Part shown: in pieces, positions 26,112 through 34,498 of the stretch
Position numbering within the stretch: position 1 is the stretch's first letter
How the letters are laid out: each line of letters starts with the position of its first letter
Source of the DNA: DASPJL01 sp035628645
GTDB lineage: Bacteria > Bacteroidota > Bacteroidia > Cytophagales > Cyclobacteriaceae
Direction of reading: 5' to 3'
NCBI GenBank assembly: GCA_035628645.1
Contig: DASPJL010000165.1
Location: 1 to 52,939 of the forward strand
Length of the DNA stretch: 52,939 nt
Translations under genes and position numbers: made by a program
The notes under the pieces: generated by a model
The model's database searches: none
Told to the model about the DNA's origin: nothing
What the model saw: only the letters and a program-made list of their open reading frames with translations

Positions 26112-26807
26112 TTAAATTTCTCTTATTCTTATATTTCTAAAGAAAACTTTATCGCCATGGTCTTGTAATCCGATGTGGCCTTTTTTGTATTTTGCAAAAC
26201 CTGGCCAATCTTTGAACTTGCTGTCTGCAATAAGTTCGTTCCATTCATCCGTCCACATTTCAAATTCAACTGTCTTTTGGCCATTTAACCAAAATTGGGT
26301 CTTCCCATCTTTGATGCGAATTTTCACCTTATTCCATTCCCCTGCAGGATTGGCTTTGACGGAAGAAGGAATCATATCGTACAAAGATCCCGCCTTTCTA
26401 TTACCATTTTTTCCCTGATTTGAATCGGGATGTTTTTCGTTATCCAAAATTTGCATTTCAGGTCCCGTTTCATAAGTATTGTTGAATTTGGGATCTTCTT
26501 TAATATTGAAAATAATACCGCTGTTGCCACCTTCTGAAATTTTCCATTCCAGTTCTAGCTCATAGTTTTCATATTCGTTTTTTGTAATTATATCGCCATC
26601 GCCACCTTTGGTTAAAACCAATTCTTTATTTATAATTTCCCATCCATCAGGTACGTTTTCTTTATTGTAGCCTTTCCATTGATCCAGATTGGTTCCATCA
26701 AACAATACGATCCAGCCCTTTTTTGATTTGTCAGAAGACTTTTGACTTTGGCAGGCGAAAGAAAAAGTAAATGCAATTGTTGCAAGTGTTAGAGTTAATA
26801 ATCTCAT
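26112..26807 (-). CDS. DUF1080 (3-keto-disaccharide hydrolase family) lipoprotein
   Basis: A 231-residue predicted lipoprotein with lipobox Cys19 (FTFSFACQS). The body is a single DUF1080 / PF06439 domain, a jelly-roll of the concanavalin type: GWIVLFDGTNLDQWKGYN, the central ELEWKISEGGNSGIIFNIKED, GPEMQILDNEKHPD and the terminal GHIGLQDHGDKVFFRNIRIREI. This Pfam family is named 3-keto-disaccharide hydrolase after members that split 3-keto-glycosides. It stands between two TIM-barrel isomerase genes and downstream of a Gfo/Idh/MocA oxidoreductase, which is the gene company expected for oxidation-assisted glycoside cleavage. Envelope location is inferred from the lipobox. Confidence 0.85.
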   Translation of the reverse strand: MRLLTLTLATIAFTFSFACQSQKSSDKSKKGWIVLFDGTNLDQWKGYNKENVPDGWEIINKELVLTKGGDGDIITKNEYENYELELEWKISEGGNSGIIFNIKEDPKFNNTYETGPEMQILDNEKHPDSNQGKNGNRKAGSLYDMIPSSVKANPAGEWNKVKIRIKDGKTQFWLNGQKTVEFEMWTDEWNELIADSKFKDWPGFAKYKKGHIGLQDHGDKVFFRNIRIREI

Positions 26808-26852
26808 TTTTATAGTTGTTTAGTTAATATTGAATTGTTTTTTTAAAGATAA

Positions 26853-27908
26853 TTATTCTATTCCTAATATTCTTTTATTAGACGCTTCATCCGCTGCCGC
26901 ACCTGCAAAATCATCAAAAGCTTTTTCTGTTACCCTTATCATATGGCTCTTGACAAATTCAGCACCTTCAGCAGCCCCTTGTTCAGGATGCTTAATTGCA
27001 CATTCCCATTCTACCACTGCCCATCCATCATAATTATATTGAGCGAGTTTGCTAAATATTCCTCCAAAATCAACTTGCCCGTCACCTAAGGATCTGAACC
27101 TTCCCGGTCTATCAATCCAATCCTGATATCCTCCATATACACCTGATCTTCCTGTAGGATTAAACTCTGCATCTTTTACATGGAACATTTTAATATACGG
27201 ATGGTAAATATCAATAAATTGAAGGTAATCTAATTGCTGAAGTACGTAATGACTGGGATCATAAAGAATATTTGCTCTTTTGTGATTGTTTGTTGCCGCT
27301 AAGAATCTTTCAAAAGTAACTCCGTCATGGATATCTTCTCCCGGATGAATTTCGTAACAAATATCCACTCCTGAATTTTCTGCTGAATCCAAAATGGGTT
27401 TCCATGAAGAAGCGAGCTCTTTAAATCCTGTCTCGACCAATCCCTGTGGCCTTTGTGGCCAGGGATAAACAGTCGGCCATAAAAGCGCTCCCGAGAAAGT
27501 AGCAAGTACATTTATACCTAAATTTTCACTCGCCTTTATTGCCCACTTCAATTGCTGGATGGCCCATTCTTTCTTTCCTTTAAGGTTTCCTGCAAGATCT
27601 TTAGGAGCGAAAGCATCAAACATTTCATTGTAAGCCGGATGACAGGCTACCAACTGCCCTTGTAAATGCGTGGAAAGTTCAGTTATTTCCAATCCAAAAG
27701 ATTTTATTTTTCCTTTTAATTCCTCAGCATAAGTTTTACTGGTAGCGCATTTTTCAAGGTCGATCAATCTGGCATCCCAGGTTGGAATTTGTACACCTTT
27801 ATAACCTAGTTTTGCCATATACTGGCAAATCCCTTCCAAAGAATTGAACGGAGCTTCATCACCCATAAATTGGGCCAAGAATATAGCTGGTCCTTTAATG
27901 TTTTTCAT
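26853..27908 (-). CDS. Sugar phosphate isomerase/epimerase (xylose isomerase-like TIM barrel)
   Basis: A 351-residue AP_endonuc_2-type TIM barrel without a signal peptide. Metal-binding segments expected of the family are visible: ITELSTHLQGQLVACHPAY, ICYEIHPGEDIHDG, NILYDPSHYVLQQLDYL, IKMFHVKDAEFNPTGRSG and WAVVEWECAIKHPEQGA. This subgroup is regularly encoded beside Gfo/Idh/MocA oxidoreductases in Bacteroidota and probably acts on keto-sugars or their derivatives. It lies 79 bases after the oxidoreductase gene and 45 bases before the DUF1080 gene, so co-transcription is likely. Exact substrate unknown. The gap upstream carries an octamer repeat. Confidence 0.87.
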   Translation of the reverse strand: MKNIKGPAIFLAQFMGDEAPFNSLEGICQYMAKLGYKGVQIPTWDARLIDLEKCATSKTYAEELKGKIKSFGLEITELSTHLQGQLVACHPAYNEMFDAFAPKDLAGNLKGKKEWAIQQLKWAIKASENLGINVLATFSGALLWPTVYPWPQRPQGLVETGFKELASSWKPILDSAENSGVDICYEIHPGEDIHDGVTFERFLAATNNHKRANILYDPSHYVLQQLDYLQFIDIYHPYIKMFHVKDAEFNPTGRSGVYGGYQDWIDRPGRFRSLGDGQVDFGGIFSKLAQYNYDGWAVVEWECAIKHPEQGAAEGAEFVKSHMIRVTEKAFDDFAGAAADEASNKRILGIE

Positions 27909-27951
27909 CTTTTGAGCATTTGTTTTAATTGTTTCGACTTTATTTTATAAT

Positions 27952-27983
27952 GAGTGAATGAGAGATTGAGTAAATGAGTGAAG
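27952..27983. repeat. Octamer tandem repeat GAGTGAAT, four degenerate units
   Basis: Units GAGTGAAT, GAGAGATT, GAGTAAAT and GAGTGAAG lie just downstream of the oxidoreductase stop on the minus strand. Unlike the others in this window the period is eight. Confidence 0.55.
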
Positions 27984-27987
27984 TTTC

Positions 27988-29145
27988 TTATTCCCCTACC
28001 TTATACCATTTTTCTTTACTCTTCCCTGATGCTACCACTGAATCAATGAATACCATTCCTCGCACGCCGTCTTTTACTGTAGGGAAATCCAAAAATTCTT
28101 TTTGCGGTTCTTTACCACCTAATCGAGCCCTAAGTGAAACGGCAAAATACTTGTAAATATTTGCAAAAGCTTCAAGATATCCTTCCGGATGACCAGCAGG
28201 AATTCTGGTTGCCAGTTTCGACGCTTCAGATAAAGTGCCACCTCCTGTTCTTAAATATTCGACCGGCTTATCTAAATGAGTTACTATTAAAGTATTAGGT
28301 TCTTCCTGTCTCCATTTTAAACCTGCCTTTTCTCCATATACCCTGATATTCAAACCGTTTTCCTCACCAACAGAAACCTGACTTGCCATTAGTATCCCTT
28401 TGGCGCCGTTATTAAACCTTAGCAACACCTGACCGTCATCATCCAATAACCGCCCTTCAACAAACGTGGAAAGATCGGCGCACATCTCCGTGATTTTTAA
28501 TCCTGTAATGTATTCCGCCAGGTTTTCTGCATGTGTACCAATGTCTCCCATACACCCGGCAATTCCTGACTTTGAAGGATCTGTTCTCCATCCTGCTTGC
28601 TTTGAACCTGAAGCTTCCACCTTTGTTGCAAGCCACCCCTGTGGATATTCCACCGACACCTTTCTGATCTTTCCAAGCTTTCCGGATTTAATCATTTCCC
28701 TGGCTTCTTTAACCATGGGATATCCGGTATAATTATGCGTAAGTGCAAACAAAAGTCCTGTGTCTTTTACGATTTTCTCCAATTCCCTGGCTTCTTCAAG
28801 ATTGAAGGTCATGGGTTTATCACAGATTACGTGAAATCCATTCTCCAGGGCAAGCTTTGCCGGTGGAAAATGCATGTGATTGGGAGTAACTATGGAAACG
28901 AAATCCATTCTTTCACCTTCCGGCAATGCCTTCTCCTTCCTGATCATTTCTTCAAAAGAACCATATACCCTGTCAGGAGAAAGAAACAACTCTTCACCTG
29001 ATTCTTTTGACTTTTGAGGATCGCTGCTAAATGCTCCACAAACAAGTTCAATTTGTCCGTCAAGATTAGCTGCCATTCGGTGGACTCCTCCTATAAAGGC
29101 GCCTTTTCCTCCACCTATCATTCCCATTCTTAGTTTTCTATTCAT
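27988..29145 (-). CDS. Gfo/Idh/MocA family oxidoreductase
   Basis: A 385-residue NAD(P)-dependent oxidoreductase. The N-terminal Rossmann nucleotide-binding site is LRMGMIGGGKGAFIGGVHR, the EKP-type motif is DKPMTFNLEEARELEKIV near residue 120 with Lys likely catalytic, and the C-terminal alpha/beta domain follows (GWRTDPSKSGIAGCMGDIGTHAENLAEYI with the conserved Asp and His). There is no signal peptide, so it should act in the cytoplasm. It is the first gene of the minus-strand sugar operon, with a 365-base divergent gap upstream. In 3-keto-glycoside pathways such enzymes oxidise the C3 hydroxyl of glycosides; the substrate here is inferred only by context. Confidence 0.9.
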   Translation of the reverse strand: MNRKLRMGMIGGGKGAFIGGVHRMAANLDGQIELVCGAFSSDPQKSKESGEELFLSPDRVYGSFEEMIRKEKALPEGERMDFVSIVTPNHMHFPPAKLALENGFHVICDKPMTFNLEEARELEKIVKDTGLLFALTHNYTGYPMVKEAREMIKSGKLGKIRKVSVEYPQGWLATKVEASGSKQAGWRTDPSKSGIAGCMGDIGTHAENLAEYITGLKITEMCADLSTFVEGRLLDDDGQVLLRFNNGAKGILMASQVSVGEENGLNIRVYGEKAGLKWRQEEPNTLIVTHLDKPVEYLRTGGGTLSEASKLATRIPAGHPEGYLEAFANIYKYFAVSLRARLGGKEPQKEFLDFPTVKDGVRGMVFIDSVVASGKSKEKWYKVGE

Positions 29146-29510
29146 AGCTTTTTCTATGCTTTAGGTAAATTTTACACAATTAGAATAAACAAAATCAATG
29201 ATAGCAAGAAAATCGATTTTTTTTAGAAGAATTAACAGAAGAATACTTGAAATATTTATTCCTTTAGCAATTACTTTTTAGGAAAAAAAATTGCTTGATT
29301 ATAACGAAAACCAGATTTAACAACTTCTAAAATAACCTGTCGTTAAGTTCCGTTGATTAAATTTATTAAAAGTCTATTTATTGATTCTGAATCAAAATAT
29401 CACTTCTTCCATGAATAATATAAATTTCCTTTAAGGAAGGGTTTAATTTTAGATTTTTACAACTAATAGAGTTAAATTTCAATGGAAATATTGAGGTAAT
29501 AGTAACGATT
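29146..29510. other. Divergent intergenic gap
   Basis: 365 AT-rich bases between the oxidoreductase operon and the thioredoxin-fold gene. It contains the small palindrome TTCCTTTAAGGAA around 29427-29439. I see no exact TAnnTTTG element, RNA gene or small ORF I would support. Confidence 0.4.
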
Positions 29511-30944
29511 ATGTTAAAAAATTTTGGAGCTTCTATTGTATTATTCTTTTTGATTTTTCACGTATCCGCCCAGGAAATGGCGGCAATTTCAGTAAATATT
29601 ACCAACCCTACCGTTGATACTTTAAGTTGCACATTGACCATTAATTCCATCACCAAAAACAAAACGGAAATAAAGATTGCCAGAAAGAATAATTCATTTT
29701 CTACATCTTTTCCAATCAGTTATTCTACTTTTTTAACAATTTCGGACGGTAAGAATATAATTGAAGGAATTGTAGAACCCAATGATAAAATTTCCATCGA
29801 TTATGATTCCAAAAACTTTGACAGCACGTTGGTTTTCTCTGGAAGAGGCAGTAAAAAAATGGAGCTTTGTCGCAATTACAAAGAAGCATTAACGCTAACG
29901 CTTTCAGAAAAAATAAAAAGTTATTCAAAGAGCGCTAAATCCTTCGAAAGTTATTACGGTTATGTAGACTCATTAGAAAATGCTTTACTTAAAAACCTTG
30001 AAGAGGTAATGTTTAGCATTTCTTCTGCTTCCTATAATTTATTAAAAGGTGAAATTAAAGGCGTAGCGCTTTTAAACAGGTATTACGGTCTGGAAAGAAT
30101 ACTTAATCAAAACCTTCAGAAAGTGGGCACTTCAGTGTCTGCTCCTTTATCTGCAAAAACAAAAAATGAATTAAAGAATCTTATAAATTTCAATAATTCT
30201 TATTACCTGTCTCCCTGTTATTTAAAGGGAGTTTATTATGTACTGGCTAAAGAATATGAAGGCTTATTGTCCTCAGGAAAAATCAAAAAAGGCCTGGAAG
30301 AAAAATATAAATATTTGAACTCAAAGCTTGATGAAAAATTCAAGGTACCTGTACTTAGCAAGTTTATCCTGGCTGACATGGAAGAAGAAAATGACCAGGA
30401 AGGGATTTATTCATTGATAACAAAAACATTTGCAAATCACTCTACCAGCGAATTTAAACCTTTTATGGAGAGAGAATTTGAGCTTTTCCGTATTGGCAAA
30501 AAAGCACCCGATTTTACTGTAGAAGATTTAGATGGAAAGAAAGTATCCTTAAGCGACCTGAAAGGAAAAGTAGTATATCTTAGCTTTTGGTTCTCTGGTA
30601 ACAGCCCCAGCCACACATTAATCAATAAATTAAAAGTTGTTAAAGAGCATTTTAAAGATAACAACAATGTCGTTTTTCTGTCTGTTTCCATCGATAGCAG
30701 GGAGGTTCTTTACAGAACCGTAACAAGTTATAAAATTCAGGGTTATCATTGTTTTACAGAAGGGAAAGGCATGGATCATCCGATTATTTCGTTGTATAAA
30801 GTAACCAGATTCCCCAAAAATTGCATCATTGATAAAACAGGAAATTTCTATTCTACGCTACCTCCTGATAGTCCCCTGGAGCTAATTCCAATGATTGATA
30901 ATGCCATTAGCGAACCTAAAGTAGTAAGGAATAAAAACAATTGA
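29511..30944 (+). CDS. Exported thioredoxin-fold protein lacking the CxxC motif
   Basis: A 477-residue protein with a signal peptide (LFFLIFHVSAQ, cleavage near residue 20), an N-terminal DUF4369-like beta region, a helical middle and a C-terminal TlpA/AhpC-TSA-type thioredoxin fold from about residue 330 (IGKKAPDFTVEDLDGKKVSLSDLKGK). Where active TlpA proteins read W-A-S-W-C-x-P-C, this one reads W360-F-S-G-N-S-P-S367, so both redox cysteines are replaced (Asn364, Ser367). The fold-defining cis-Pro region TRFPKNCIID survives. It therefore cannot act as a dithiol reductase and may be a binding or structural relative. It is transcribed alone. Confidence 0.8.
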   Translation: MLKNFGASIVLFFLIFHVSAQEMAAISVNITNPTVDTLSCTLTINSITKNKTEIKIARKNNSFSTSFPISYSTFLTISDGKNIIEGIVEPNDKISIDYDSKNFDSTLVFSGRGSKKMELCRNYKEALTLTLSEKIKSYSKSAKSFESYYGYVDSLENALLKNLEEVMFSISSASYNLLKGEIKGVALLNRYYGLERILNQNLQKVGTSVSAPLSAKTKNELKNLINFNNSYYLSPCYLKGVYYVLAKEYEGLLSSGKIKKGLEEKYKYLNSKLDEKFKVPVLSKFILADMEEENDQEGIYSLITKTFANHSTSEFKPFMEREFELFRIGKKAPDFTVEDLDGKKVSLSDLKGKVVYLSFWFSGNSPSHTLINKLKVVKEHFKDNNNVVFLSVSIDSREVLYRTVTSYKIQGYHCFTEGKGMDHPIISLYKVTRFPKNCIIDKTGNFYSTLPPDSPLELIPMIDNAISEPKVVRNKNN

Positions 30945-30951
30945 TTAAATG

Positions 30952-30979
30952 ACGATTTACGAATAGTGAATAGTTCAAT
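30952..30979. repeat. Degenerate heptamer tandem repeat
   Basis: Four consecutive 7-base units ACGATTT, ACGAATA, GTGAATA, GTTCAAT start eight bases after the stop codon of the thioredoxin-fold gene. The similarity between units is weak, so this is a tentative member of the heptamer repeats. Confidence 0.4.
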
Positions 30980-31174
30980 CTAAAAGTATTATTAGGATCT
31001 CTGTTTTTCAGTTAAATAATTTCTTCCTTTTTTAAGTTAAACAGATTGTGATTTACTTTACTCTTGTAGAGCGCTGATTAGCACATCTACATATAAACCA
31101 GTTATCACATTAAATACCCTTCATTCCAAATTTAAAATTCAACATTCATCATTTTCTACTTAAATTCCCTTTCC

Positions 31175-31182
31175 TACATTTG
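31175..31182 (+). promoter_or_regulatory. Candidate -7 element for sbcC
   Basis: TACATTTG is an exact TAnnTTTG match, 75 bases upstream of the sbcC ATG. No TTTG element is seen at the -33 spacing. Confidence 0.4.
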
Positions 31183-31257
31183 ACAAAAGTTTTACATCTC
31201 CTTTAATTTCTTTAACATTCAAAGCTTAAAAAAACTAACCATTAACAATTCCTTTTC

Positions 31258-34200
31258 ATGCTTCCTTTAAAACTCATTTTAAAAGGCCTTTATTCCTATC
31301 AGGAAGAACAAATAATTGATTTTACTAAGCTTACAGATGCAAAATTGTTCGGAATATTTGGTGCTGTGGGAAGTGGTAAATCATCTATTCTGGAAGCTAT
31401 TTCCTTTGCACTTTATGGAGAAACGGAACGGCTGAACCTCCGCGATAACAGGGCTTATAACATGATGAATTTGAAGTGTGGAGAGCTTTTTATCGATTTC
31501 ACTTTTCTGGCCGGGAATCCTGAAGGCACTTATAAAAGTATTGTTTCCTGCAAAAGACATAAAACAATTTTTGAAAAAGTACCTTCCATTGAAAGAAAAG
31601 CTTATAAAAAGATAAACAACGAATGGATACCGATTGAACATTCTGAAATGGAAGAGGCGGTGGGTTTGAGCTATCAAAATTTCAGAAGAACAATTATTAT
31701 TCCTCAGGGAAAATTCAGCGAATTCCTTCAACTGGGGGATAAGGACCGGACAGAAATGCTCAAGGAAATTTTCCACCTGGAGCGTTTTGAATACTATCGT
31801 CAGGTAGTTTCCCTCGAGAAAAAGAATAATGAAAAGATAAATATACTAAAAGGAAAGCTTGAACAGCTTGGCGAAATATCACCCGATGAAATAGAAGATC
31901 AAAAAAAAATACGGCACACCATTCTGGAAGACACCTCCAGATTAAATGGCGTATTGGAAGAAAAAATTCAGGAGGAACAAAAGCTCAGCCATTTAAAAGA
32001 ACTTTTTGACAAGCTTTTTACCTTAAAAAAGACTCTGGGGGAACTTGACAACCAAAAGGACTTCTATGCTTCTTTAGAGAAAAAGATCAAAAATTATGAG
32101 CACTGTTTAATGCATTTCAAACCCCTTCTCGATTATAAACTTGAGGAAGAAAAGAAGATCAAAGTTGCTGAGAATGACATTAAAGAATTTAATAGAAAGA
32201 TAAGTCAGGCAAAAGATCAATTGCTTTTAAAGCAGCAGGAATTTGTTTTGGTGGAGAAGAAGTTTCAGGAAAAAGACACGCTAAAGATCAAACAAGAAGA
32301 GCTTGAAAAAATAATTTCAATACTGAGCCTGGAAAAAGAAATCGAGATAATAAAGGAAAGGGTTTTAAAAGGTACTGTCCTCCTTGACAATATACAGGAA
32401 ACTATAGAAAAATTAACCAAGGAAAGGGAAAAATTTAAATTATCTATTAATCAGAAGAAAGCGTCGCTTCCGGACCTGGGGATATTAAAAGAAATAAATG
32501 ATTGGTTCATTGTAAAAAAGAACCTGGATGAAAATATAGGCATCATTCTTTCTGAGACTTCTGAACTCCAAAAATCAATTGAAATAATAAATAATCCCAC
32601 ATCGAGAAGTATTCCTCCAGATCTTTTACAACTATTTTCTCTGGATGAAAAAAATAAGCAACCACATGATTTCATCGAGATTCTTAACTTAAAAAAAGAA
32701 GAATTTTATATTAAGCAGGAAAATGTATCTGCCCAAATTGAAAACGCAGCCATACACAGCAAATTGGAAAGTTTCGCTTCTGCTCTAAAATTGGATGATC
32801 CCTGTCCGTTGTGTGGTTCATTGCATCATCCAAATATTATAAACATTGAAAATGTAAGCTTTCAGCTGGCAGACTTAAAGACTAAAAAAGTAGAATTGGC
32901 TGAAGCGTATAAGAAATGCGAGGAACTGATCACCCGGGAACAAGCCAACATTTTCAAAATAGAAAACCTCAACACTCAGCTTAACAAGCAGCAGAAAAAG
33001 CTTCAGGCTGAAAAGCAAAAACTGGATGCGCATAAAGAGAAGTTTATCTGGAAGACTTTTGATCCCAATGAGCCGGAGAAAATTGAGCTTTTATATAAGG
33101 CCGGAGAAAAAATTCAAAAGGAGGTTACTCAATTAGAAGATTCCCTTGATAGCCTTATTAATTCCCTGGAGGAAAATCAGAAAAACAAAGACAAGTACAG
33201 CCAGGGACTCAATCAACTGAACCTGAGTTTAGGAAATAAAATTTCAGAACAATCCACCTACAAGAACCAGCTTAAACATTTAAATTTTATTGATTTTAAA
33301 GATACCCAGGCATCTTTTTTAAAAAATGAAATAGAAAAAATTAAGGAAGAATACAAAACCATCATTCACCAGCATGAACTTCTTTCCACCGCTATCAATT
33401 CCTTAAATCAGGAAATTGCTAAAACGGGAGGTCAACTTGATGAAACACTCAAACATCAAAAAGAAGTTCTAAATGAATACGAAACCAACAATCATACTTT
33501 AAAGCAGAAACTGAGCGTGTCGGCTTTCCTTACTTTAGAAGAAGTAGAAAAAATTCTTTCCGAAAAAATTGACCTCGAAAAAGAAAATGACAATGTATTA
33601 AGTTATAAAAACCAGTTAAGCCTTTCATTAAATCAATTGAGAGAGGTTGAAAAGGAAACGCTAAATAAGGAATATAAAGCAGAAAACCATCAATTACTTT
33701 TAAAAACAATTGAAGAGCAAAAAGGTTTGATTGCCCAGGCAAACAAAGAAATAGGAAGACTTGACAATTTAATCACCACGCTTGAGGAAAATGCCAAAGA
33801 GAGAACCAGGATCCTGAAAGAAATGGAACAACTGAACTTTAGAAAAGAGGACCTGAATACGTTAAAGCAACTGTTTAAAGGCAGTGGATTTGTAAATTAC
33901 GTTTCCTCTGTTTTCCTGAAAAACCTTTGTAATGCTGCGAATGAGAGGTTTTATAAGCTGACCCGGCAAAAGTTAAGATTGGAACTTACGGAAAATAATA
34001 ATTTTCAAATCAGGGACTTTTTGAACAATGGACAGGTTAGAAGTGTTAAGACTTTGTCGGGAGGACAAACTTTCCAGGCATCCTTATCGTTGGCTTTGGC
34101 CCTGGCCGAAAGCGTGCAGCAGCAAAATAAATCTCACCAGAACTTTTTCTTTCTGGATGAAGGCTTTGGTTCACAAGATAAGGAATCTCTGACCATTGTA

Positions 34201-34350
34201 TTTGAAACATTAAAATCGCTGAGAAAAGAGAACAGGATTGTAGGAGTAATATCGCATATAGTGGAGATGCAGCAGGAAATTGACGTTTATCTGAATATTG
34301 TAAACAACGAAGAAACAGGAAGCCAGGTAAAAGGAAGTTGGGAAGGGTAA
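31258..34350 (+). CDS. sbcC: SbcC-like exonuclease subunit / SMC-type ATPase
   Basis: A 1030-residue Rad50-like protein. Walker A is GAVGSGKSS at residues 35-43, followed by FRRTIIIPQGKFSEFLQLGDKDRTEML typical of SbcC. Two long coiled coils flank a zinc hook CPLCG (Cys516, Cys519). The C-terminal half-site has the ABC signature KTLSGGQTFQASLSLALALAES and Walker B FFFLDEGFGSQDKESL. With SbcD it forms a nuclease that opens hairpins and processes DNA ends. No sbcD lies beside it, which is unusual. Its final residues (VKGSWEG) are encoded by a GA-rich intergenic-type repeat that runs through the stop codon. Confidence 0.92.
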   Translation: MLPLKLILKGLYSYQEEQIIDFTKLTDAKLFGIFGAVGSGKSSILEAISFALYGETERLNLRDNRAYNMMNLKCGELFIDFTFLAGNPEGTYKSIVSCKRHKTIFEKVPSIERKAYKKINNEWIPIEHSEMEEAVGLSYQNFRRTIIIPQGKFSEFLQLGDKDRTEMLKEIFHLERFEYYRQVVSLEKKNNEKINILKGKLEQLGEISPDEIEDQKKIRHTILEDTSRLNGVLEEKIQEEQKLSHLKELFDKLFTLKKTLGELDNQKDFYASLEKKIKNYEHCLMHFKPLLDYKLEEEKKIKVAENDIKEFNRKISQAKDQLLLKQQEFVLVEKKFQEKDTLKIKQEELEKIISILSLEKEIEIIKERVLKGTVLLDNIQETIEKLTKEREKFKLSINQKKASLPDLGILKEINDWFIVKKNLDENIGIILSETSELQKSIEIINNPTSRSIPPDLLQLFSLDEKNKQPHDFIEILNLKKEEFYIKQENVSAQIENAAIHSKLESFASALKLDDPCPLCGSLHHPNIINIENVSFQLADLKTKKVELAEAYKKCEELITREQANIFKIENLNTQLNKQQKKLQAEKQKLDAHKEKFIWKTFDPNEPEKIELLYKAGEKIQKEVTQLEDSLDSLINSLEENQKNKDKYSQGLNQLNLSLGNKISEQSTYKNQLKHLNFIDFKDTQASFLKNEIEKIKEEYKTIIHQHELLSTAINSLNQEIAKTGGQLDETLKHQKEVLNEYETNNHTLKQKLSVSAFLTLEEVEKILSEKIDLEKENDNVLSYKNQLSLSLNQLREVEKETLNKEYKAENHQLLLKTIEEQKGLIAQANKEIGRLDNLITTLEENAKERTRILKEMEQLNFRKEDLNTLKQLFKGSGFVNYVSSVFLKNLCNAANERFYKLTRQKLRLELTENNNFQIRDFLNNGQVRSVKTLSGGQTFQASLSLALALAESVQQQNKSHQNFFFLDEGFGSQDKESLTIVFETLKSLRKENRIVGVISHIVEMQQEIDVYLNIVNNEETGSQVKGSWEG

Positions 34351-34421
34351 AAGTAGGAAAAAGGAAGTGGGAGGTTGGAAGTGGGAAGGGTAAACAACTT
34401 CCAACTTCGTGCTTCCTACTT
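34330..34421. repeat. GA-rich heptamer repeat with nested inverted arms at the sbcC 3' end
   Basis: A purine-rich run based on GGAAGT(T/G)G with a roughly 7-base period covers the last sbcC codons and continues past the stop. AAGTAGGAA (34351-34359) pairs with TTCCTACTT (34413-34421), and within it GTTGGAAGT (34374-34382) pairs with ACTTCCAAC (34397-34405). The same motif reappears at 39975-40005. Confidence 0.65.
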
Positions 34422-34498
34422 CAAACTTTGCAAAAAAGATAATTTTTTATATATTAAATTGTTATTTATCCATATTTTAGTATCCTTAAAATCAGCTA

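Larger units (their letters stand above)
30945..31257. other. Intergenic gap upstream of sbcC
   Basis: 313 AT-rich bases. A degenerate heptamer run (ACGATTT, ACGAATA, GTGAATA, GTTCAAT; 30952-30979) lies just after the thioredoxin-fold gene. A TACATTTG promoter element is at 31175-31182. No sbcD-like gene is present. Confidence 0.5.
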
